From DATGMB01 sp035293845 (GTDB lineage Bacteria; Acidobacteriota; Terriglobia; Bryobacterales; Bryobacteraceae), in assembly GCA_035293845.1 (NCBI GenBank), contig DATGMB010000132.1, forward strand, positions 1 through 17,876: DNA of 17,876 bases, in the 5' to 3' direction. Below, in pieces: positions 1 to 6,870 of this stretch. The stretch's first letter is position 1. Each line of letters starts with the position of its first letter. The notes beneath the pieces were generated by a model. That model ran no database searches. It had not been told where the DNA came from and saw nothing but the letters and a program-made list of their open reading frames with translations. Position numbers and translations under genes: made by a program.

Positions 1-1
1 C

Positions 2-121
2 GGTGTGGAGGCGGAGCATCTGATGTCGGCGGCGAAATCGGAGCCGCACCGAATGACGAAGTTTGCGCGCGTGGAAGGGCAGATCGTCACGTATCCGCCC
101 GAGGAAATGGAGTTGTTTTAA
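2..121 (+). CDS. C-terminal fragment of an unidentified protein
   Basis: The last 39 codons of a + strand gene that begins left of the window. The open frame runs from base 2 to a TAA at 119-121 and its product ends in EGQIVTYPPEEMELF. I do not recognise the family, and the piece is too short for a domain call. It is hydrophilic with no membrane segment. Its TAA overlaps the TAA of the convergent membrane protein gene through a shared TTAA at 118-121, so there is no room for a terminator between them. That this is a real gene end is inferred from the open frame running off the edge and the tight convergent junction. Confidence 0.5.
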   Translation, partial: GVEAEHLMSAAKSEPHRMTKFARVEGQIVTYPPEEMELF

Positions 122-1653
122 AGCCGGCAGACGGATACCGCGGAGTTGCGGTACGGGCACTCCAGGCCGCGCGGGGGAGTGGAGGTGAGAATCCAGGTGA
201 CCGGGAATTGCGCAGCGAGACGGCGATAATCGGACAGGCGGAAGCGGTCGAGCCCGCGGGTGGCGGCGACTTCGCGAGCCCATTCGGGTGCGAGCTGAGG
301 AAACAGGGATACGGCGCCGCTATCCTTGACGCTATCGGCCAGCACACTGCGTTCGGCTACGGCGCGGAAGCCGTGGGCATCTTCGCCGGTCCGGGCCATA
401 TACTCCGGGTCGAGAGCGAAGACGGCGGATTTCGGCGTGTGGCCGCGGATCCAGAGGAAGGCGGAAACCCATCGGTTTCTCGCGCTGCCGCCGGGCCACT
501 CGATGTGGCGGCTGGCGGGATAAGCCGCGCATGCCGCATAGGTCATGAGCACTGCTGCGGGCGCGAATACCGCGACCCAGCGCAGCGGCTTGGCGCGCAG
601 GACATGCTCGCCGAGCAGACCGCCGAGTAACAGGAAGAAGATGGCGTAGAGCAGATGAAAACTGCGCATTGGTTGCAGGCGGGTGTACGCCTCCCAGCGC
701 GAATCGAGCCCTAGCACGGCCGCGGCCGCGATGGACACAATTCCGAAAGGGAGGAGGCCGCCGGCCAGATCCAGGAATGCGGGACGGACGCCGCGAGGGC
801 GGGCAACGCGCCACCAGGCCAGTAGAGCGAGCGGGGCAAATACGCCGATCCACTGATACCACGTCCATGTGGCAACGAAGAAATAGGACCGTGAAAGCAG
901 GCACTCACGCGCCGGCCCGCTCACCGGGGCGAAGCTGATGCCGAAGGGCAGCGCGGCGGCCATCGTGAGGGCAGGCTGGGCCGCGCTGCGCCAGGCGGCC
1001 ACGCGCCGGAGCGCGGCGATCGCGGCGACCAGCAGCGCGGCGTAGACCGCCATTTGAGGATGGAGTGCGGTGGTCAGGAGCAGGCAGGAGGCGGTGGCCG
1101 CCGGGTTTCCCGAAAGGTAGTAGCCGATGGCGAACAGGGCGGAGGGCGTCGAAAGGGAACGAGCGGTAAGGTACGGGTCCATGATGACCAGTCCCGTGCC
1201 GGCGACCGGAACGCCGCACGCCGCGGCGAGCGCGGCGACACCGCACCAATGGGCGCGGGAGTGCACAAAGCAACGGGCCAGCAGGCGCCAGGCGGCAATC
1301 AGGAGGAGCAGCAGGGACACCGCGTGCCAGGCGAAAATCGCCGCGTCGGTGGGCACGTGGAGCAGCCGCGCGGAACCTCCGATCAGGTTGGGGAAAACGG
1401 AAAGCCGCGCGTGCGCGAGAAAGAATTCACCCCCGTAGGGATAGAGAGCGGGATCGGCGGCGCGCTTAATGGCGGGGACGTAGATTGCGGCGTCGTCGGC
1501 GCCCAGGTGATAGCCGTGAATCAGGACCGCAGCCGCGGCGAGGAGAGCGAGGCCGGCCAGCGGGATCCCGGCGCCGCGATCCCTGGAACCGGTGCGCGCA
1601 TCGGGCCGGCTGCCTCCGTGCGCGGGGCGGCTTTGGGAGGGGGCGGCGGGCAT
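118..1653 (-). CDS. Multi-spanning membrane protein, GT-C-like, unknown function
   Basis: A 511-residue protein with about ten hydrophobic segments (near residues 30-48, 105-127, 138-160, 186-207 and on to about 370), then a soluble tail of about 120 residues. A first loop after TM1 carries an acidic ADD motif followed by KRAADPALYP. A later loop reads MDPYLTARSLSTP, followed by ALHPQM. One early extracytoplasmic loop with acidic residues, many TMs and a soluble tail resemble GT-C glycosyltransferases, but I see no diagnostic motif, so the activity is unknown. Similar proteins occur widely in Acidobacteria (recollection). The ATG at 1653 has no clear Shine-Dalgarno and gives a 28-residue Arg-rich lead before TM1, so the true start may be further in. 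It stands alone, 447 bases from the next gene on its strand. Confidence 0.75.
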   Translation of the reverse strand: MPAAPSQSRPAHGGSRPDARTGSRDRGAGIPLAGLALLAAAAVLIHGYHLGADDAAIYVPAIKRAADPALYPYGGEFFLAHARLSVFPNLIGGSARLLHVPTDAAIFAWHAVSLLLLLIAAWRLLARCFVHSRAHWCGVAALAAACGVPVAGTGLVIMDPYLTARSLSTPSALFAIGYYLSGNPAATASCLLLTTALHPQMAVYAALLVAAIAALRRVAAWRSAAQPALTMAAALPFGISFAPVSGPARECLLSRSYFFVATWTWYQWIGVFAPLALLAWWRVARPRGVRPAFLDLAGGLLPFGIVSIAAAAVLGLDSRWEAYTRLQPMRSFHLLYAIFFLLLGGLLGEHVLRAKPLRWVAVFAPAAVLMTYAACAAYPASRHIEWPGGSARNRWVSAFLWIRGHTPKSAVFALDPEYMARTGEDAHGFRAVAERSVLADSVKDSGAVSLFPQLAPEWAREVAATRGLDRFRLSDYRRLAAQFPVTWILTSTPPRGLECPYRNSAVSVCRL

Positions 1654-1804
1654 TCGCGGTTGTGACGCGGGCGATGCGCGCAGGGTTGCCGGTTTGTTGG
1701 GGAGACGTGTGGAACCCGGTACCGAGCGGCGCAGCGGGACAGGGATCGAGGCCGGGCGCGCGTCGAAAAGGAAAAATTGCCGAGAATCCGTCCGCAGTGA
1801 TATT

Positions 1805-2062
1805 TCCGACGCTCAAACATTCACCATCGCGCAAAGCGGTACACTGACAGGCGTCGCGGTCGAGCTCCGGAATTCACACCTTGCCGCGGCATCGCCGCTC
1901 ACGGCGGATATCCGGACGGTTGAAGGCAACGGCGTGCCGTACGAGCCGGATTCCGGCGTCGGCATTGTGACATCGGAAGCCATTCCGGGCAACACCGTGC
2001 CGGAACCGTCCGCCGCAATTCTGCTGGGCGGCGTTCTCCGGCTGCTCGGCCGCGGAGGCGGT
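1805..2062 (+). pseudogene. Remnant of a PEP-CTERM exported protein gene
   Basis: One + strand frame encodes a stretch starting SDAQTFTIAQSGTLTGVAVE, then a segment ending GVPYEPDSGVGIV, then VPEPSAAILLGGVLRLLGR at 1997-2053. The last part has the layout of a PEP-CTERM sorting signal: VPEP, a hydrophobic helix, then basic residues. The first part resembles the beta-rich body of such proteins. It looks broken. No signal peptide precedes it in any + frame, the body is much shorter than usual with the sorting signal joined directly after about 60 residues, and there is no stop after the basic tail, so the frame runs on opposite the response regulator gene to 2266. A +1 shift would reach a TAG just after the basic cluster. 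Otherwise 1654-2100 holds nothing I can support. Decay is inference; a short live gene with an unseen start is less likely. Confidence 0.55.
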
Positions 2063-2100
2063 AGTGGAGCGGTAGCGCGGGCGCGTGCCTTGGGCCTGCG

Positions 2101-2748
2101 TTACGTCACCATGCCGCGGCGCACGGCGCTCAGGACGAGTTCCGCGGTGCTGTGCAGGTCCAGCTTTTCCATGATGCGCCAGCGGTGGGTCTCCACCGTG
2201 TGCAGGCTCAGGTTGAGGCGGCGCGCGATTTCCTTGTTGCTGTTGCCCTCGGCGAGGAGCTGGTAGACCTGGCGTTCGCGGTCGGTGAGGAGCTCGAAGC
2301 GGTCGCTGACGGTGTTCACGTCCCGCAGGCGGGCGAAGCCGTTCTGGAAAATCTGGGCGACGGCCGCGCTGAAATAGGCCATGCCTTTCTGCACGGTGAA
2401 GATCGCCTGAATCAGCTCGTCGCCCGCCGAGCTCTTGAGCAGGTATCCGCGGGCGCCAGCCTTTACGGCGCGCAGCACGTAGCGCTCATCGCTGTACATG
2501 CTGAGGATGAGGACGGCGGTGTGCGGGGAATGCTTCAAAATCTGGGCCGTGGCCTCGATGCCGTTCAGTTCTTTCATGGCGACATCGACGATCGCGACAT
2601 CGGGTTTATGCTGGCGCGCGGCCTCGACGGCCTCGATGCCGGAGGACGCCTCGGCCACGATATCGATATCGGGGTGGCCTTCCAGAATGAAACGCAAGCC
2701 CTGGCGCATCAGGGTGTGATCATCGGCGAGCAGAATTCGTACAGACAT
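2101..2748 (-). CDS. NarL/FixJ-family response regulator
   Basis: A 215-residue DNA-binding regulator, the output half of a two-component system. The receiver domain (about 3-120) has the acidic pair D9-D10, phospho-acceptor D55 in VAIVDVAM, S83 and K105 in YLLKSS, all expected of an active receiver. The LuxR-type helix-turn-helix spans about 154-212 (LTDRERQVYQLLAEGNSNKE, then LSLHTVETH). The frame stays open upstream, but that extension is a shadow of the kinase gene. The start MSVRILLADDH at 2748 matches the family and shares one base with the kinase stop (TGATG), indicating translational coupling. It very likely receives phosphate from the adjacent kinase. Targets cannot be read from sequence; the divergent exporter operon and the hairpin cluster beside the kinase are candidates. 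Confidence 0.93.
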   Translation of the reverse strand: MSVRILLADDHTLMRQGLRFILEGHPDIDIVAEASSGIEAVEAARQHKPDVAIVDVAMKELNGIEATAQILKHSPHTAVLILSMYSDERYVLRAVKAGARGYLLKSSAGDELIQAIFTVQKGMAYFSAAVAQIFQNGFARLRDVNTVSDRFELLTDRERQVYQLLAEGNSNKEIARRLNLSLHTVETHRWRIMEKLDLHSTAELVLSAVRRGMVT

Positions 2749-4097
2749 CAGACCGGGGCCTCCTTTTGCGCGGGCGCGAGCGGAATGCGCAGAGCGATGC
2801 GCGTGCCGCGGCCGGGCGCGGAGTCGATGGTGAGGGCGCCCCCGGCGGCGGCGGCGCGCTCGCGCAGGCCGAGCAGGCCCAGGCCCTTGCTGCGCTCGCC
2901 CGGGGAAAAGCCGCGGCCATCGTCTTCCACTTCGGCGATCAGACAATCCTCCGCTTGCCGGACCTCCACCCGAACGCTGGTTGCGCCGGAGTGCTTTTCG
3001 CAATTGTGCAGCGCCTCCTGCACGACCCGGTAGACGCATGTCTTGACGGCATCGGGAAGCTGGTCGGAGACGCCCTCCTCGACGAAATCGCAGCCGATGC
3101 CGCTGCGGCGCAGGAAGTCTTCGAGCTGGAACTGGAGCGCGGGAGTGAGGCCAAGATCGTCGAGAAGCGTGGGGCGAAGCAGCAGGGAAATGTTGCGGAT
3201 GGTCTGCACGGTGCGCTCGGCCAGTTCGCGGGCGCGGCGGAGCCGCTCGCGCGCGGCCTCCGGCTGTGCCGGAAGTAGCGCCTGCACGTGGGAGATTTCG
3301 ATCTGCAGCAGCGCGAGCGTCTGGCCGATTTCGTCGTGAAGCTCGCGGGAGAGCTGGCGGCGGCCTTCCTCTTCAATCTCCAGCAGGCGCGCGGAGAGGC
3401 GCTGCAACTCGCCCCTCGCCTGTTCGACTTCGGTGTAGTGGAGCTCGGCTTTCTGCTCCAGATGTTCGGCGTGGCGGAGGCTCAGGCGCGCCACCATGAT
3501 GCCGAGCAGAACCCCGACCGCGAGCATCATGAGCAGGCGCTGCGCCGCGTGGCGGCGGGTGGCGGCGAATTCGCCTTCGCTCTCCTGCAGCCGCTGCTGG
3601 TCGGTAGCGGCGAGATGCAGCAGCGCAGCGTAAAGCTCGCCGCGGCGGGGCACGACCTCACGCTGCAGGAATTCGAACTGGCGCCGGTTGTCCACGCCAA
3701 GCATCGTCTGCGGGACCGGGCGCACCACATCCCAGAACTCGCCGAGGCTGCGGCGCAGCCGCGCGACCACATCGGCGCCGATGCCCGATTGGGCCAGCCG
3801 ATCGAGCGCGGTATTGTCCTCCGCTTCGAGCGCCTGCAGTTGGGAGTGGAGCGATGCGGCCTGCTGCGGCGTGTTCTGAATAAAGAAGTCGCGGATATCG
3901 GCGCCCGCCTGCCAGAGATTGCGGCGGAGCGTGGCGAGCTCGGCATCCTGCTCGACGTAATGCCGGTAGATGCCCAGGTGCTGCTCGGAAACGCTGACCT
4001 GAATACGGTACGCCTCGAACGCCGAGAGCACGAGCACGGCGATCATCGCGCCGTACCCCATTCGCAGCACGGCGCGCTTGCTGAGGGGCCCAGTCAC
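2748..4097 (-). CDS. Membrane sensor histidine kinase, HisKA_3 type
   Basis: A 449-residue sensor kinase of the NarX/DegS-like class. TM1 lies at about 13-30 and TM2 at about 188-205. They enclose a helical periplasmic sensor of about 155 residues that resembles a four-helix bundle, with no recognisable ligand site. A coiled segment follows (210-245), then HisKA_3 with ELHDEIGQ and phospho-acceptor H254. The ATPase domain has an N-box around N365 (VVQEALHNCEKHSG), G1 EDDGRGF at 391-397 and G2 GLGLLGLRER at 405-414, so it looks catalytically intact. The start is GTG at 4097, because an in-frame TAA lies four codons upstream. No strong Shine-Dalgarno is visible, and Met13 is a possible alternative. 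It overlaps the response regulator start by one base, marking a cognate pair. The stimulus is unknown. Confidence 0.93.
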   Translation of the reverse strand: MTGPLSKRAVLRMGYGAMIAVLVLSAFEAYRIQVSVSEQHLGIYRHYVEQDAELATLRRNLWQAGADIRDFFIQNTPQQAASLHSQLQALEAEDNTALDRLAQSGIGADVVARLRRSLGEFWDVVRPVPQTMLGVDNRRQFEFLQREVVPRRGELYAALLHLAATDQQRLQESEGEFAATRRHAAQRLLMMLAVGVLLGIMVARLSLRHAEHLEQKAELHYTEVEQARGELQRLSARLLEIEEEGRRQLSRELHDEIGQTLALLQIEISHVQALLPAQPEAARERLRRARELAERTVQTIRNISLLLRPTLLDDLGLTPALQFQLEDFLRRSGIGCDFVEEGVSDQLPDAVKTCVYRVVQEALHNCEKHSGATSVRVEVRQAEDCLIAEVEDDGRGFSPGERSKGLGLLGLRERAAAAGGALTIDSAPGRGTRIALRIPLAPAQKEAPV

Positions 4098-4185
4098 TCT
4101 GAATTTATCTTAACGCCCCACAAGTGCCCGAAAATACGATCTTCCCTGTATGGGCCGGGGATATCCCTTAGCCTATGATCGAAGA

Positions 4186-4292
4186 CACAGCAGTTCCGGT
4201 CGTCCGAATGGCGCCGGGCGATTCGGGACTCATGAACGATTGTCCTTCCCGGGCAATCCCACTCGAGGGCAGGGTTACCTGCCCTTTCCTTT
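4186..4292 (+). ncRNA. Candidate structured RNA: three hairpins ending in a terminator
   Basis: Three hairpins follow one another in the divergent gap. H1 pairs GTCCGAAT (4202-4209) with ATTCGGGAC (4221-4229), with one bulged G. H2 pairs GATTGTCC (4238-4245) with GGGCAATC (4251-4258), including one G-T pair, around a 5-base loop. H3 pairs GGGCAGG (4267-4273) with CCTGCCC (4278-4284) and is followed by a T-rich run. CCGGG in the H1 loop (4214-4218) could pair with CCCGG in H2 (4248-4252). A TATGAT at 4174-4179 is a possible -10 box, placing a start near 4186, but I see no matching -35. It could be an independent small RNA or an attenuated leader of the exporter gene 60 bases downstream. I could not match it to a riboswitch class I know. 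Boundaries are estimates. Confidence 0.4.
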
Positions 4293-4294
4293 TT
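4267..4294 (+). terminator. Intrinsic terminator upstream of the exporter gene
   Basis: A perfect 7-bp GC-rich stem, GGGCAGG with CCTGCCC, encloses the loop GTTA and is followed by TTTCCTTTTT on the + strand. Because it lies before rather than after a + strand gene, it implies either a short upstream transcript or transcription attenuation of the exporter operon. Confidence 0.55.
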
Positions 4295-4351
4295 CCTGCC
4301 CATTTCCGCCTGCCCCATGCCATCCCCTAGACTGGAGAGGCAAAGTCAAAT

Positions 4352-5185
4352 ATGAACATCCCTCTCTTCTCTGCCGTGGTGTTCGCGGCCTCGGCGCTGG
4401 CAGGCTTTCTCGGCGCGCTGACCGGCTTGGGCGGCGGCGTTGTTGTCACTCCGGTGCTGGCGCTGCTGCTCGGCGTGGACCTGCATTACGCCATGGGAGC
4501 GAGTCTGGTTTCGGTGATTGCGACCTCATCCGGCGCGGCCGCGGCATACGTGAGAGAGGGCTTCTCGAATATCCGGGTGGGGATGTTCCTCGAAATCGCG
4601 ACCACCATCGGCGCCGTGGCAGGCGCGCACCTCACTTCGGTGGTGCCGGCATCCGCTCTCGGAGTGATCTTCGGTGTGGTGCTGCTCTATTCGGCCTGGC
4701 AGTCGCTCCGCGAGCACCGCGACCATCTGACGGCGGACTGCGACCCGCTGGCGGACCGGCTTCGGATGAATGGCGCCTTCCCGGAGCGAGGCCGCAGCAT
4801 CCGCTACTGCGTGGCGCGCGTGAAATCCGGGTTTGCCCTGATGTTCGGCGCGGGACTGCTTTCCGGGTTGCTGGGCATCGGCTCGGGCGCCATGAAAGTG
4901 ATCGCCATGGACCAGGTCATGCGCATCCCGTTCAAGGTTTCCACTACCACCAGCAATTTCATGATTGGGGTCACTGCGGCGGCGAGCGTGGGGGTGTATC
5001 TGCGGCGCGGCTATATCCGGCCGGGCCTTGCGATGCCGGTGATGCTCGGGGTCCTGCTCGGGTCCCTGCTGGGCGCCCGGCGTTTGATCGGCGCCAGGAC
5101 CCGCGCTTTGCGGCTGGTGTTCGGTACGGTCGTGGGCGTGATGGCAGTCGAGATGATCTATAACGGCTTGACGGGGAGGCTCTGA
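4352..5185 (+). CDS. TauE/SafE-family sulfite/organic-anion exporter-like permease
   Basis: A 277-residue inner-membrane protein of the TauE/SafE (UPF0721) family. Known members are implicated in export of sulfite, sulfoacetate or related organic anions; the substrate here is not readable. It has the family's two-fold design: a Gly-rich helix near residues 21-36 (GALTGLGGGVVVTPV) is echoed in the second half near 171-182 (GLLGIGSGAMK), with about eight hydrophobic segments overall. A hydrophilic central loop (about 118-155) is rich in charged residues. GGAGAGG at 4334-4340 precedes the ATG by 11 bases. The stop overlaps the start of the DUF1634-like gene by one base, so the two are co-translated. 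The terminator-like hairpin 60 bases upstream may control read-through into it. Confidence 0.88.
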   Translation: MNIPLFSAVVFAASALAGFLGALTGLGGGVVVTPVLALLLGVDLHYAMGASLVSVIATSSGAAAAYVREGFSNIRVGMFLEIATTIGAVAGAHLTSVVPASALGVIFGVVLLYSAWQSLREHRDHLTADCDPLADRLRMNGAFPERGRSIRYCVARVKSGFALMFGAGLLSGLLGIGSGAMKVIAMDQVMRIPFKVSTTTSNFMIGVTAAASVGVYLRRGYIRPGLAMPVMLGVLLGSLLGARRLIGARTRALRLVFGTVVGVMAVEMIYNGLTGRL

Positions 5186-5538
5186 TGACGCGCATGACGG
5201 ACGAGTTGCTGGACCTGATCATCTCGCGGATTCTGCAGTTGGGTGTACTGATCTCGGCGCTGCTGGTGCTCGCCGGCGGCGTGTGGTATCTCGCCGGGAG
5301 CGCCGGAGTACCGCAGCCCTTCGGACATTACCAGCATGGCGGCGGAGTACGTGCATTGCTCGCGCTGCCGCGGTCCGAGGTGGTGATTCTGGCGGGTCTG
5401 CTGCTGCTGGCCGCGACGCCGGTCGTGCGTGTGGCGTTTTCGCTGTTCGCCTTCGCGGTTCAAAAGGACTGGACGTACGTAGCGGTGACGGCGGTGGTGC
5501 TCGGTGTGCTGCTTTACAGTTTGCTGATGGGGGTTTAA
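5185..5538 (+). CDS. DUF1634-like small membrane protein, partner of the exporter
   Basis: A 117-residue protein with three hydrophobic segments (about 13-37, 66-86 and 93-114) and a short loop containing PFGHYQHGG. Size, topology and position fit DUF1634, a family often encoded directly after TauE/SafE genes (recollection). Its ATG shares the final A of the exporter stop (TGATG at 5183-5187), strong evidence for coupling in a two-gene operon. A role as an accessory subunit of the exporter is inferred from linkage; no catalytic motif is visible. A short hairpin with arms GCGGC and GCCGC follows at 5545-5557. Confidence 0.8.
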   Translation: MTRMTDELLDLIISRILQLGVLISALLVLAGGVWYLAGSAGVPQPFGHYQHGGGVRALLALPRSEVVILAGLLLLAATPVVRVAFSLFAFAVQKDWTYVAVTAVVLGVLLYSLLMGV

Positions 5539-5544
5539 GTCAAA

Positions 5545-5557
5545 GCGGCCCGGCCGC
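5545..5557 (+). terminator. Weak hairpin after the exporter operon
   Basis: GCGGC and GCCGC pair around a 3-base loop just after the DUF1634-like stop, followed by GGTCATTTT. The stem is short and the T-run interrupted, so a terminator role is uncertain. Confidence 0.3.
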
Positions 5558-5612
5558 GGTCATTTTGCAATTCGGTCACATCACGGCGACATATCTCCCG
5601 CACGCATCGGCC

Positions 5613-5639
5613 ATGATGGCATTGGTTCCAAACCATCAT
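5613..5639 (+). promoter_or_regulatory. Dyad in the 5' leader of the ferritin-like gene
   Basis: ATGATGG (5613-5619) and CCATCAT (5633-5639) are perfect inverted arms, with TTGG and CCAA nested inside at 5622-5631. The dyad ends two bases before the GAGG ribosome binding site (5642-5645). It could be a protein operator or an mRNA hairpin affecting initiation; the sequence alone does not decide. Confidence 0.4.
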
Positions 5640-5654
5640 CTGAGGTAACTCTCC

Positions 5655-6794
5655 GTGCAAACCAAGAAGCAAGCGACCAGTTTACGCCGCCGTTCCTTTC
5701 TGTCGGCAGGCATGATGGCAGCGGCCGGCGAGGCACTATTGACGGGGCCCAGGGCTTCTGCGCAATCGACCGGCTATCTGAATGCGGGGGATGCCGCCAT
5801 TCTCAAATTCTTAGCGGCAGTCGAGATCCTGGAGGCGGATCTCTGGATACAGTACGCCGAGCTGGGCGGCACCCAGACTCAGAAAGATACCGAGGTGCCG
5901 GGGCTGAGCGGCGGCAATCCGCTCTACACCGATGCGCTCACCATCCTGGATATGGATATGCCGCAGTACATTCACGACAATACGGATGACGAAATTACTC
6001 ACGCTGCATTCATTCACGCTTATCTCGTCTCCCTCGGCGTCAACGTTTCCGAACTGGACCTGCTGAACGGGCCGCATTTCCGCACCATCAAGGGGAGCAC
6101 GGCGCAGGGCTCTTCGGGCAAGATGCGGCTGACCAACCTCACCCAACTGACGATCGACACGAGCTTCTGGGGGCGCTACCGCGCCGATAACGCGAATCCC
6201 GATTTGGGCGACATGAAATTCGCCCAGGCCGTGCCGAGTTTGAACATCGGTCAGCATCCGGCCATCCCGCGGAGCGACGACGACACGAAAGGCAGCACGA
6301 TCGGCAACCCGACGGATCACCTCAAAGCGATCGCGTTCACGGCCGGGTTCCACTTCGCGTTTATTGAGCAGGGCGGCACCAGCCTGTATCCCGCGCTGGC
6401 GCAGCGGGTGAGCAACCCGGAAGTGCTGCGCATCCTCCTCAGCATCGGCGGGACCGAAATCATGCACTTCCAGACCTGGCAGGATAAGGCCGGCAACGCC
6501 ACGCCCGTGACGGACACGGATCCCATTACCAAAGCGACCGTCACCTTCGTGGATCTGACGATGAACCAGCCGGAGACCTTGCAGGCGAACCTGATCATGC
6601 CGGAGCCGTGCCCGTTCCTCAACCGCAAGTTCCCGATCTGCTCGATCATCCGGCCGACCCAGACCAATGGGGCGGCGATGGGCGCCGTCGCGGCATTGAC
6701 GGCGGACGGATTGTTCCGCGGCCAGAGCGACGAGTTCTTCGACCTGCTCGCGGATCTGGCGGCGGACGCCGACCGGGCGAACCGGTTCGAGTAG
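5655..6794 (+). CDS. Tat-exported ferritin-like domain protein
   Basis: A 379-residue protein with a twin-arginine signal: LRRRSFLSAG at 10-19, a hydrophobic stretch, and likely cleavage after ASA near residue 36. Export by Tat suggests it folds, perhaps with metal, before export. The mature part resembles the Ferritin_2-type four-helix family. Candidate metal ligands are E57/E60, E113 and H116 in DDEITHAAF, E238 in FAFIEQGG, and E268 and H271 in GTEIMHFQ, that is, two ExxH motifs plus extra glutamates, compatible with a diiron site. The enzymatic or storage role is unknown. The start is GTG at 5655, supported by GAGG at 5642-5645, nine bases upstream. It is monocistronic: its leader carries a dyad and a large hairpin follows its stop before the convergent amidohydrolase. 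Confidence 0.82.
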   Translation: MQTKKQATSLRRRSFLSAGMMAAAGEALLTGPRASAQSTGYLNAGDAAILKFLAAVEILEADLWIQYAELGGTQTQKDTEVPGLSGGNPLYTDALTILDMDMPQYIHDNTDDEITHAAFIHAYLVSLGVNVSELDLLNGPHFRTIKGSTAQGSSGKMRLTNLTQLTIDTSFWGRYRADNANPDLGDMKFAQAVPSLNIGQHPAIPRSDDDTKGSTIGNPTDHLKAIAFTAGFHFAFIEQGGTSLYPALAQRVSNPEVLRILLSIGGTEIMHFQTWQDKAGNATPVTDTDPITKATVTFVDLTMNQPETLQANLIMPEPCPFLNRKFPICSIIRPTQTNGAAMGAVAALTADGLFRGQSDEFFDLLADLAADADRANRFE

Positions 6795-6806
6795 AACCAG
6801 AGGCGC

Positions 6807-6847
6807 GCCGCGAGGGAGCGGGGCGGTACATTCCGCACCCTCGCGGC
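6807..6847. terminator. Long hairpin between convergent genes
   Basis: GCCGCGAGGG (6807-6816) and CCCTCGCGGC (6838-6847) form a 10-bp stem. After an A-A mismatch it continues with GCGG and CCGC, around a loop of about 11 bases. It lies between the ferritin-like stop (6794) and the amidohydrolase stop (6871), as expected of a bidirectional transcription barrier. No T-run flanks it on either strand. Confidence 0.5.
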
Positions 6848-6870
6848 CGCGGGTGATCGAGCATCGTGCC

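Noticed and set aside
1466..1847. Several short open frames on both strands across the membrane protein start and the gap beyond
   Set aside because: Arg/Pro-rich translations with no RBS, signal peptide or motif; only the PEP-CTERM-like segment from 1805 is protein-like.
3288..4178. A 296-codon + strand open frame opposite the histidine kinase
   Set aside because: The kinase carries all catalytic motifs on the minus strand. This frame is a shadow without recognisable features.
4322..4330. ATCCCCTAG near the exporter start, echoing ATCCCTTAG at 4163-4171, considered as a CsoR/CstR-type sulfur-responsive site
   Set aside because: Only half of the expected inverted TACCCC...GGGGTA pattern is present and no CstR gene is nearby. 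Too weak to call.
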